Below the pieces are notes generated by a model. It ran no database searches, was not told the DNA's origin, and was given only the letters and a program-made list of their open reading frames with translations. A stretch of DNA of 64,000 bases from Glycine soja (taxonomy: Eukaryota > Streptophyta > Magnoliopsida > Fabales > Fabaceae), in the NCBI RefSeq assembly GCF_004193775.1, contig NC_041016.1, positions 10,565,395 to 10,629,394 on the forward strand, in the 5' to 3' direction. Positions within the stretch are counted from its first letter, which is position 1, and the number at the start of each line of letters is the position of its first letter. Positions 48,241 through 62,000 of this stretch are shown here, in pieces. Both the position numbers and the translations under genes were made by a program.

Positions 48241-49273
48241 ATTCGAGGAGATACATTTCATGTTTTAATAGATTTTATTTGGTACAACATGCAATCAATG
48301 GTAGTCAGAAAAAGGAGGGAAAAAAGGGCTTGCAGGTTAGAACTTAGAAATACAATTAGTAAAGATAAAACACAATAAAATTCTCTCATAACAATATTTA
48401 ATGTTTTCTTGATTTTTATTACTTTGGGCTTAATTGCGCAAGGTCTGTCTATTTGAAGGTTCTTTCTGTACGTTTTATTGAAGATATGAATGTATGAGAA
48501 GGTCTGAAACATTTTGCTATCATCTGAAACATGTACATGGAGACGTTTTGAGATTTATTTTCGTAATTTGTAGATGCTTAATTTTAATGGCTTATAAACA
48601 TTATCAATTAATCAATAATTCTAAAAATATTTTATTTAATATAATTATTCTAATTTATATAGAGATAATTACAAAGGGAGAACCCAAAAACCTGAGGCTG
48701 CGCTGCCAGTGCAAGGTTTTCACCAAAAAAGAAAAAGTGATGTACACACGTGCGGGCTGAGCATAAAATTTAAAGGGAAAGGAAATTTCGTATTCTGAAA
48801 GTTACGTTTGGCCCTTCCCAATTTTAATTCTATGCCCCACTTCTAATTATGCGGATGCCAAGGATATTTCCTAGGTGTGTCTTTTTTTCTTTTTTTTTTT
48901 CTTTTTTTTATCTCTCCTTCTCATTTTACCTTTTTCATTCTACACCCCCTTTGCCCAACCAATTATTTTTCAAGAGATGATGATGATGATGATGAACGGA
49001 AACCAAGATCTGGTGAACACATGTTTGCTACCCTTTCTTGCCGAAATAAGTTTTTCAAAGAGTTAAAAGTTTTAACTTTTACAGAAACTAAAATTTTAAT
49101 ATTTTCAGAAAAATAGTTTCCAAAATATATCAAATGAATTTTAAAAAAATATATTTTAAAAACATCTATGATCTATCAATTTATAAAATAAATATGTTAA
49201 AAATGTGTTTCAGAAATTAATTTCTAAAAAGATAAAAGGATAGGAAGAGAAGAAAAAAAAAAAAAAGAATTAC
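48241..49273. other. Intergenic, no gene seen
   Basis: AT-rich DNA with a pyrimidine tract at 48880-48955 and a (GAT)n run near 48977-48994. Nothing else is recognised. Confidence 0.5.
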
Positions 49274-49408
49274 CCTGAAAATGAGCTTGCACGAAATGGA
49301 CCTACTTCATACGTCTTTTGCAAAGACAATACTGGACAGCTCGTTGTGGACCAGCAAGAACAGATTGCAACTCACCCACTCTTAAAGCTGACCGTCACTT
49401 TAGGATAA
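49274..49408 (+). pseudogene. Unidentified coding-like fragment
   Basis: An open 44-codon stretch reads PENELARNGPTSYVFCKDN, then GQLVVDQQEQIATHPLLKLT and VTLG-stop. It looks like the last exon of a protein gene because the residue mix is normal and the flanks are plain AT-rich DNA. I do not recognise the family. Confidence 0.3.
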
Positions 49409-50047
49409 AATGTTTACATTTTTTTTAAGTTTAATGAAATTTCATTCAATATTCTTTCCTTTATTGATATTAGACAAATTTCTTTCAATTCATATACTAA
49501 CAGCATAAGACATTCAACAACAAAAATAATATATCAGCATAATGTATCCTTTCAAAAAATAAACAAATTAGCATAATATATGTATCCTTCTTGTTAATTT
49601 AAATCTCTCGGATTACTTACGCAGTAAGCTGTTATATAAAATGATGGACTTTTTTTTCACTGCATAAAATGATGGACGTTATAGTTATGTAAAAAAAAGA
49701 AAAAGATATCAAGTATTTTTATATAAAAAATATGAATAAAATACTAACAAATGGTTGAATTAAAATTGCATATTTCTGATTTATCTTCATGATTTCAGGC
49801 TCTAATGTTATATACAAAAAAAATAAACAAGAATTTGACAAACCAACCCCCACCATACTTCACCTTAAACAAAATTTTCTAAAAAGGAACCATAAAAAAT
49901 GATAAAACGGGTGAATATTGGCCATAATAAAGAGTAAAGTTAACCCAAAAAAAAAACAAAACAAAAAAGTCTGTTCTATAAAATAAAAAACTAAAAGGCT
50001 TTTATAATTTCAAAAAGCAAAATATTCCACCCATACAATTTCAGAGA

Positions 50048-50200
50048 CTAACTCCCAGTGACCTGCCCCTGTGGCTTGATAATGGCACCATCTTTTGTAG
50101 CCTTTACAATCACAACTTGACGAGGCCAATAAATGAAGCCACGGGTTTCACGATTATCTACTGTAGCCTTGCAAGTTACAATCACAACTTGCCTTGCGTC
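50048..50200 (-). pseudogene. Unidentified coding-like fragment with internal repeat
   Basis: The minus-strand reading is RQVVIVTCKATVDNRETRG, then FIYWPRQVVIVKATKDGAII and KPQGQVTGS-stop. The DNA word CAAGTTGTGATTGTAA..AGGCTACA occurs twice, about 64 bp apart. Upstream it runs into a (GAA)n tract. No start or family was recognised. Confidence 0.3.
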
Positions 50201-50252
50201 TTTCTTCTTCTTCTTCTTCCTCCATATGTTCTTCTTCTTCTTCCTCCATATG
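50198..50252. repeat. Two-copy repeat of TTC-rich unit with CCTCCATATGTTC
   Basis: TCTTCTTCTTCTTCC plus TCCATATGT appears twice in direct tandem. Confidence 0.85.
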
Positions 50253-50741
50253 TTCGTTCAAAATAGCATTTCAAATATCAACAACTATGATAGTAATCGT
50301 CTTCATTTTATTCTTACTAGTCATTGATTATAACTGCAACATTTCATTAGTCTGCCAAAGCTTGCCCAACAGGGACCAGGCACGTATCATCGGAGCTTCA
50401 ACCGTTGGTAACAGCATGTCAATTCAACAAAAAAAAAGAAACCCAAAAAAACATTATTATTGTTTAATTCAGAGGCAACTTACTATATAATCAAATTATC
50501 AAAAGGGGAGAAAAAAAGAGGACCAGTCATTAACTCTTACAAACAATCCAAGACTTGATCTCTCAAGAACATAAGCATTGTCAACAAAACCCAGTTTATA
50601 CAATGTCAACAATCAACAATAAGCATACACATTAACGAGTCAATCTAATTTGACTGCATCACAATTTTAAACTTACACCACTCGTTCAAAGCCAACCCAT
50701 ATTGATATTTGAAACAATTTTTGACAAATAAGAGAGATGCC

Positions 50742-53243
<2,502 letters not shown>

Positions 53244-53640
53244 TTTCACTGCGAATTAGGGTTTTAGGAGACTTGGGATTTGGGTTTGAGAATTTGTGTG
53301 TGTGTGTGTTTTTGGAATGAAAATGAATGAAGAGGGTCAATGCTTTGAAGGTGGGGGATAATTTGAAGGGTGGTCCTGTTTAGTAATTATGGAATGTTTT
53401 GAGGGTGTTTTGGGAAGAGAGCGAATGTTTTTTAAATGATATTTTTTGGTGGTGTGCTGAGCTGTGCAACTGTGATAAGGAACCAAAAAGACGAAACGAC
53501 ACTGTTCTGGAACCGTTACCATTTTTTTTAATCCAAAGAGGGCAATTTTTTTTTTCATCTGAGGTGGATTTTAAATTACCAAAGAAAATGAAATAAGTAA
53601 TAGGTGTTATCATTTCTAAGTTACAAATCCTATTAAGATT
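53244..53640 (-). promoter_or_regulatory. Beta-tubulin 5' flank
   Basis: Presumed leader and promoter of the tubulin gene. A GT-repeat lies at about 53298-53311. No clear TATA box was placed. Confidence 0.4.
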
Positions 53641-53649
53641 TATTATTTA

Positions 53650-54905
53650 TTTAATTGTAACATATTTTTTTTATTTATAATTTCAAAATCGTATATATTT
53701 TTTTTATCTTACAACTTTAAAGTTATAAGTTTAATTGTTTTTTTAATATTTTATGATTTTGAAGTTGTAATTTTTTTAGGATTTATTATTTAGTTGTATT
53801 TTCTTTTATTTTTCTTTCAATTTAAAAAAATATATAAATAATTTTATTTATTTATTTCTTAAATAAATATTTTTATGCTTACTTGTTATTAATTTTATTA
53901 AATATATTGTATATATTTTTATATGATTTTATTTAATATGTTATATATTTTTTTAATACTATTTTATATAATTTTTTAACATTTTTTATTTAATATATTT
54001 TGTATATTTAAAATTTAGGTAATTTTTTAATAATGTTATTGAATTTGATTTATTTTGTAAATGAAATAAATAATATAAAATATTTTAATTTAAAAATCTT
54101 TGATATTTAAATAACAATTATATATTTTTTTATATAATCGTAGTAATTGTCTATAAAAATAAGTAGCTACTAATATAATTTATATTTTTTATGTTTTTCT
54201 TTAATTTGTATTATTTATTTTATATTAATGAATTTTGTTTTTTTTAATTTAACAACTACTATTATTACTAAATTATTACATGTTATTAATACTAAATTCT
54301 TTTGTACAAAATAAATAATATTATTTCATAAGTTATAAGTTAATATTAGTAACAAAATATTTTAATATTTGTTTTAAATTTTATTTTTTTAAAAAAAATA
54401 AGTATTTAAAATAAAACAAATATTCAAAAAAATATATTAAAAAAATTATGTTAGTCTTTTTATTTCATACAAATATAATCAAATTCAATAACATTATTAA
54501 AAAATTATCTAACTTTTATATAAACAAAATATATTAAATAAAACAATATTCAAAAACTATATAAATATTTTAAATAAAATAATATTAGAAAAATATATAA
54601 CATATTAAATAAAATGATATAAAAAAATATATACAAGATATTAAATAAAAATAATAACAAATAAAAATAAACATATTTGTTTAATAATTAAATAAATAAA
54701 ATTATTTATATTTTAAAAAAAATTGAAAGCAAAACAAAAGAAAATACAACTAAATAAAAATCCTAAAAAAATGTGACTTCAAAGTCATAAAATATAAATT
54801 TAAAAAAACAATTAAACTTACGACTTTAAAGTCACAAGATAAAAAAAACATATACAAGTTTGAAGTTATAAAAAAAAACTAAAATCGTTAAAATTTTTAC
54901 GACTT
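53650..54905. repeat. Large foldback element, about 1.25 kb
   Basis: The left part (about 53650-54240) and right part (about 54260-54905) are inverted copies almost to the centre. Clear pairs include ACTTTAAAGTTATAAGTTTA with AAACTTACGACTTTAAAGTC, TTTAGTTGTATTTTCTTTT with AAAAGAAAATACAACTAAAT, and AATAATGTTATTGAATTTG with CAAATTCAATAACATTATT. The whole block is over 85% A+T by eye and encodes nothing. A transcript across it would fold into a very long hairpin. Confidence 0.85.
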
Positions 54906-55245
54906 CAAATATAAAAAAAAAAGATAAATAGTCACTTTTGTCCCTCAATATGCAATTCGCTGACAAATGTATCCCTGAAAGATGAAAATATAAAAAGTAT
55001 TACAAATATATTTTGTCATTAACTTATGTTCGTCACCGTTAATAAAGTCGTCTACGTGACACAGAAGAATAAATTTGTCACTGAAATGATTGTCAACGTG
55101 GATTGCTAATATAGGAACATATTTTTCATAATATTTTTTTTATTCTACTAACAAATACGTCCCTACAAGATGAAAATACAAAATTTAGTCTCTCAAAATA
55201 TAAAAAGTATGACAAATGTATCTTAACGTTAATAATAGATTGTAA

Positions 55246-55285
55246 CTTCTTCTTCTTCTTCTTCTTCTTATTATTATTATTATTA
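55246..55285. repeat. Compound microsatellite (CTT)n(ATT)n
   Basis: Eight CTT units run directly into five to six TTA units. Confidence 0.95.
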
Positions 55286-55701
55286 TGTGTTTGTAATTTA
55301 CTGCTATTCATTCAGTATTTATGCAATATATTTTTGAATTGTCTTTTAATATATATATTATTATTATTATTTTTATTTTCTCGTCAAACCTTAATCTTTA
55401 CCATTAAAAAAACTTTATCTTATATTTTATAATTTTATCAAATTTTTAATAAATTTCTCACTTTTAATCTTTAAAATTATTCTATATCTCAATTCTAACT
55501 TAAGTATTCTAATATTTAGATTGAAATTAATATGTCAAGTGTTTTGAGTAGAAAAACACAACAAGCTGCATGACCAAATTTATTTATATTTATTTTTAAA
55601 AAATAATATAATCAACTATTTTTTTAAAAGAAAGTCTGAGAGAAAATTTAAACTAGATAGAACTAAAGTAAAATTATAAATTTTTTTCCTTAATCAATAA
55701 A

Positions 55702-55704
<3 letters not shown>

Positions 55705-55732
<28 letters not shown>
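55705..55732. repeat. (TA)14 microsatellite
   Basis: Pure TA run inside the inverted-end element. Confidence 0.95.
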
Positions 55733-55735
<3 letters not shown>

Positions 55736-56072
55736 CAAATATAAAAGAATCTCATGGATAAACCTTCCATGCTTCCACTCGAGACAACACTTACTATACA
55801 TAATATGAATGAAATGAAAAACAGTTATTAACAAATAAAGAACGCAAATAAATTTAAATAAAAAATATAATAATGCTCAAACTAATAGAGACGTTAATTC
55901 AAAAAAAAAAACTAGTATAAAGGTTTATTACTTGCGGAACGTAGAATTGTATCTCTAACTGACTTAGAGACTACAACAACCTTGCATTCCATTTGACAAT
56001 TTTGTATTTTCATCTTTCAAAGACGCATTTGTCAATCAATTACACATTGAGAGACAAAAATAACTATTTAAA

Positions 56073-59000
56073 AAAAAACAATAAACTGTAGTAAATGGTA
56101 CTATATCTAACACAAAATACTTGTTATCACCTATCTCATCTTTGATGAAAATTTAAAATCGACCCCAAATAAAAAAAAAATTATCCGCATTTGATAAAAA
56201 AAAAATCGTTACCATCTCTGCCTTTGTTATTACTATCAATAATATCAACTATAAATAAATATTTTTAACCACATTTTTTTTATCATATCATAAGTTATAT
56301 TAAGTCTATATTTTTTTCTATATTTTTTTTTTCTAGATTGGTGTTCATGTAACATTTTTCTATTAGGGTTGCCGTTTCTCTTTCTGTTGCGGTGTCTCCT
56401 GAAATATAACATGCATTGCTTGTAATCATTCTATATTTCTATTATTAAATGAGGATGGCTTCTTTTTTTTTTGTGAGAAATGGTGCTTTGTCTGTGACCT
56501 TTCTGAGATATAAGGAGAGCTAGGTGATTACAAATGAATTCTGAAATTAAGTACTTCGTGCTTCTTATAAGAACTAATTAATTTATAGATATCAAGAAAT
56601 TTAGTTAATTTAATTAATGCTGCAGTATTTAAATTTATAATTTTTTTATAAAAGAGTTTTATTTTTTTATAACTCACATAATTATTTATATAACATTTTG
56701 AACCACTGCAGATGCATTAGTGATAAAACAAAAAAAGTTTAGATGACATACTCGAGATCATAGATTCTAATAATAATAGTGTGACCATGGTAAGCTGTTA
56801 ATTGCAGTAACTTTTTTTCTTTGGAATAAGGTTTTTAAGATTTATTTGGAATAAGTTAGGCAACATTAAAAATAATAGTTTTTTTCAATTATTCATAACA
56901 TTAAAAAGATATATTTTATTAATTTTAATTCTTCTGATCTTTCTCATAACTAAATAATTATTGCTTTAATTTTTATAAGTAAGATCTAAAAATAATCTAC
57001 GACAAACTTTGATTTCCAAAGGGCTTATAATATTAATATACTTTATTTATTATGTATTAAACTCGAAGAAACGACTAACAATAAGGGTATTTTTTTATAA
57101 AAACATATATAAGAGGCATTCTAAACTACTTTTTTTAGACTCAGAAAAAACTAATTCAAGTTGATTAAGAGTGTGAATTAACTTTATTTAATTTGTTTCA
57201 ATTTCCTTTAGAAATAAATTTATTCCCTGCATTATCCTTTACAGATTACACTAGTTGATGAAAGACTTTTAATTTAAGAAAAAAAAAATTGTGGGAATAT
57301 TTTTCTCCATTTTAAGGAAATGTCATTGATATTACAAAAATCATAAATCACTGAAAATAAAATCTAAACTAAATAATTTTATGAGGTTTTAAACTAAACT
57401 AAATAACTTTAAATGGGTTGTATTCGAGTCGCTATTTATTTTTTAACCTAGAGTGTAGTTTTTGTAGAACGGACTGAACAATATACTTTCAATTTTGTTT
57501 TTTATAAATTATAAAAAAAAAAAATCGCGCGCGAGATGAATGAGTAGTTAGTTGATGATGGACAAATATAATGGTACGAGAATCGAGATGGGAGAGTTTT
57601 TTCGAATAAAAACAGAGCCAAACTTAAGTGGGCATTATTTTAATTTTTTTCATATGAATATTTCAATTTGAATTATAATTGAATAAAAATTATGGAGTGA
57701 GATCTAAATGAGTATAGTTTAGACGTCAAAACATTGAATTTGTTAAAAAAGACATGTATTCATTTGCCATCCACAATTAGTTTTATAATCTATTTAAAGA
57801 ATCAAAATTTATTAACATGTCTTGAAGTATGGACCTGTTTTTTCTGTTTTTTTTTTTTTGATGTTCCTGTATTACTCTATTAAAATAATAATGCATAACA
57901 ATTTTGTTAATATTTAATTTTAAAAATCATCAAAACTGAACAACACATGAAAAGACAATAAAAAAGTAAAATTCCTTGAGGTACGGATAATCTAAATTCC
58001 TAATTAAGTTTAAGTTGGTACCAAATAAAAAATAATAATTAAGGAGTGGGATATTAAAAACGGCAGTTGAATGAGTGTTGATTGGAGTGAGGTGGGCCGG
58101 TGAGAATTGATGGCCTTATAGCCCAACCCAGCTGTCACCGATTTCTCCAATTTTTGGATCCAACCTTTCAATGTCGTGGAGTCACGAGGGGTTGGATAAG
58201 TTTTATTTGTAATGAATTTAATTTATCACTAAAATATATAAAAATATATGTATAAAATATTTTTTAAAAGTAAACATTTTTTTAAATTAAAAAAATTGCA
58301 TACGGTAATATTTATAAAAAATTAATAAACACTATAAAATTAAGAAGTATTTACTAAAAAGAATATATCTTCCTCTCCCTTTTTTCATCCAAAATTCAAT
58401 TTTCAAGCATATTAAGGTTACCATTACCCTCAAGACTTTAGAGTAGGTAAAGTCAAATTAAAATCATAAAATGTAATACAGGCTCCTCCCTTTGACTTCA
58501 TGCAACCACAGTTTGGAAAATATATAGCCAAGCCCAAAAGCCTATTCAGAGTTTTGAAATCCCTGTTTCTTTCGGTTTAAATTTTGGGAAGTAATTAATG
58601 GTTTTAAAGTTTTTCAAAATATAGCAATAAAATAATTGTGATTTGAAATAAGTTGAATAGACGAACATTATGCATTTATGCAATCATGAATATTTGCTTT
58701 TTCTTTTTTTCATGCCAGAGGTTTAACGCTGCTATAGAACATCACCGAATTAATTCCTTAATAGTCAAAGTGAGTATGATACCATATTACTATTACCCAA
58801 AGAGTGGTAGCGTAAAAAGAAAAATACTACCATAACACAGAAAATAACGGATATGTCATATGTGCAGTCTTATTCAAAACATCTAATTAATGATGACAAT
58901 CAATTTTTTTTTTTCCATAGAAAAACTTAATACACGCCACTTCCAGGAATGAGGAATATATTACTACCAACGAAGGTTTATTTTGTTATTAAGGACCGGA

Positions 59001-62000
59001 AACATATTTTGATCATCATAAGCTTTTGGAACTCAAAAGTTACCTAAACTTTTCATTAAAAAAATAGATTGTGCTACTTGCGGATGCTATGAGCCTATGA
59101 GATTCCCTTTCTTGCGTTTGTAAAAGAATTTCTTCCTTTTGTTTTCTTCGTTCCATTATTAAAAAATGTCGTGAGTGAATTCATTAGAACGGCCCATTAC
59201 CAAAAAAAAAACATTTATAGCGAGTGATTGATTATCCAAGTCTCTCCACCCTCTTTCTTTCTCTTTTTTTTTTTTTTAATTTCTTTGTTATCTGTTTTAC
59301 TTCTCCATTTTCTCTTTTGATTGCGATAAAATGGATGGGAAATAGGTAAATAGGAAGAGAAATGAGTGAGAAATTAAAAAGTGACTATCTTTGCTTGTGT
59401 AGAAATGAGAGAAGAAAGAAATGAAAAGAGTAAATATTCAAATTTGTTCATGATATTTGATTGATATATTAGTTGCTGAAAAATGGAAAATTATTTTTTT
59501 TACTTGAATATGTAAAAATTGTGACATTTCAGTCTCGCGGTTTGTCCGTAATCTTTAATGTCTAAGCTTACATGACAACTAAAAACTGAAATATCATGAA
59601 AAAATATATCTTAACTTGATAAGATTAACTTATTATTAAAATGTTGATAGAATTTGTCATTTTTTAAAATTTATTTATTTCTTTATTTTCTTATGTTTTT
59701 TTTTTCTCTTGAATCACCATGTGTGATGTGAAAAAATATTCCTGATAACTCTTTTTTCTCTTTTTTTATGTTTTTTTTTCACATCACAAGGTGATTCAAG
59801 AAAAGAAAAGAAAACACATACTAAAATGTTATTTGATTTTAAAAATATCTTGATTTTAAGAATTAATATCTTAAAAGATTTTAAAAATATTAAATAACGT
59901 GAAATTATATGCTTTAAAAAAGAAAAGGCATACTAAAATGTTATTTGATTTTAATAGTGAAAAATTCAATCATATAAAGACAATTTTTTTTATAGTGATA
60001 AATAAAGACAAATTGTTATAACGTGACATCTAAGTTTCTCTATCAGGGAAAACAACTCATAATTTACATTTAAAACGTGTCACTTCAGTATTTTCGATCG
60101 TTCCAAAAATAATTAGTACTTAATATTCATTATTCGGTCCCTTTCAAGTCTCTCATCCGTAGTAGTATTACCATAGCAAGTTATCTGTCAAACCACTATA
60201 AGGTTATGCAGAGTAAAAATGGTTCAAAAGTTGAATAAAAATAAAATTTAAAAGTTGTTAAATTAACTCAATATTTTTTTTATGGGGAACGTGATACAAT
60301 GATGAAAGAAAAAGTTACAACATTTCGCTTCTTGTAGAATTAGGTTCCATCAGACACAAAACATTGAATTGCTTCTTGAAAAGAAAACGAAATAAATCGA
60401 ATCCTGCATGCATGAATCTAGAAAATAAGATGATTCTGGACACAGACTAGAAAAGAAAACTAGATGGACGCTCACAGTTTCCATTATCAAGCTAACTTTA
60501 AATGGAAGTTCTATTTTTATTATTATTATTAATTGGTTCGGTGTGTTTGCTAGTGTCCCTAAAGATGGGCATTGAAGATCTTCAAACTTTGCTTGCGAGT
60601 GTGCCCATCTTGCCCCCTCAACAACGAGACATCTACGTGTGGCACCTCTTAAAGAAAAATATCATACCTCCATGCCTAATTCTCTATTCACAAGGAACAT
60701 TATCCTATGGCCAACATTTCTACAATGTCTTGAAGAATAGAAATATTAGAATTATTTTGTGACTATAACCAACCAATTTGCATTAATTATGAGATTAAAG
60801 ATGTCCCTGTCCTGTATTTTGTCTCATCAATTCTAATGAGAGCTTTTTTTTTTTTTTTTTTTGGGTTGAAGAATTAACTATGGAGGCTTAAATAACAAGA
60901 TAAAATAATTGTTAATTAGCTTGGTATATTAGTTAGTGGGCATGATTGACGTGCATTGATAATGTGTGCTATTGTGTTAGGTAACGAAGATTGAAATTTG
61001 GGGTTAAAGAGCAATATAGCATCTTGTTTGATTGGTCAAACCACAGTCTGACGCTACTTTAAAAAGACTGATTCAGTGGCCTCCAACACAATCAAATTAC
61101 TGAATCTTGTTTTGTGAAAATTGTTGATTCAATCTAGTAATGATTTAAAATACTTGACTTGTACTACTGAGCCCTAACATCAACGGGTGCAGGAACATTA
61201 GTCTAATAAGGAATTTTAGATTTTTGAGTATGTAATTACGTTATAAAGCCGTGGATCATACCAAAAATACTTGGGGTTGTAAAACTGTGTTTAGGAAGGA
61301 ATGGAAGTCCCTGAAGATATAGCAAAGCTAAATGCTCGGCGCTTGCAAAGGTTAGTAATGGCTAATTAAGGACCATGAGTGGCCCATAAGAACACTTCAA
61401 AACAATTGAAGAGTGACCACTGACCAGAACCAGAGAATCAGTTTCTAATACCATCAGACAAATTACATCTAATGAATAAGATATGTTGAGGGAAGGTTTA
61501 TATATGCAACATCTCATTGCCCCCTCACCCCACAACGGATCCAGTACTAAAATAAATGGCATCCAGCTATACATTTGAGTATAATCAGCATTTAACATAT
61601 TTATGAATATAAATCAATAATAACTGTAGTACGTATTCTAACACTTTGAATTTAATCATTATTATGAATTTACAGAATTGAACAAAGGCTTTTAATCTCG
61701 TGCTTGGTAAGCAAAGCTTTACATAAGTTATTGGCGACAGCTCTTTAGTCCATGATGTGAATGTTAAAAGGGATATTTTTTTTTTCCCGTTCTTTCATGG
61801 TTGGTGATATTGGTAACAAATCAATTTTTGACTTGTGGAAGAAAAAAGATAACTGAAAAGTGAAAAGGCTTTGTTTTGACAATGAGTAACAATGACATGA
61901 ATTGATTCAACCCTACAAAATCATGCTGAAACCATGAAAAAGTAGAAGCAACTATATATTGTTTCAGCTTCACCATGAAAAATTAATTGATTTGATTTTT

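Larger units (their letters stand above)
54925..56072. mobile_element. Element with long inverted ends (GTCCCTCAATATGCAATT type)
   Basis: The left end near 54925-54990 (AAATAGTCACTTTTGTCCCT.. GACAAATGTATCCCTGAAAG) matches the right end near 55998-56072 inverted (AAATAGTTATTTTTGTCTCT.. GACAAATGCGTCTTTGAAAG). The same GACAAATG(T)ATC and GATGAAAATA words recur inside at about 55140-55230. No transposase frame was seen. It is a foldback or MULE-like non-autonomous element of about 1.15 kb. Confidence 0.7.

Noticed and set aside
53244..53249. Beta-tubulin start two codons earlier (MK-MREI)
   Set aside because: That start is GTG. MREI is the fixed beta-tubulin N-terminus.
60502..60762. 86-codon frame with a hydrophobic start, possible small membrane protein or LINE tail
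   Set aside because: Only a vague likeness to LINE zinc-binding tails, with no supporting neighbours; kept only as a remark in the region entry.
61298..61350. Possible exon reading GMEVPEDIAKLNARRLQ before a GT
   Set aside because: Too short, no partner exons and no recognised family.
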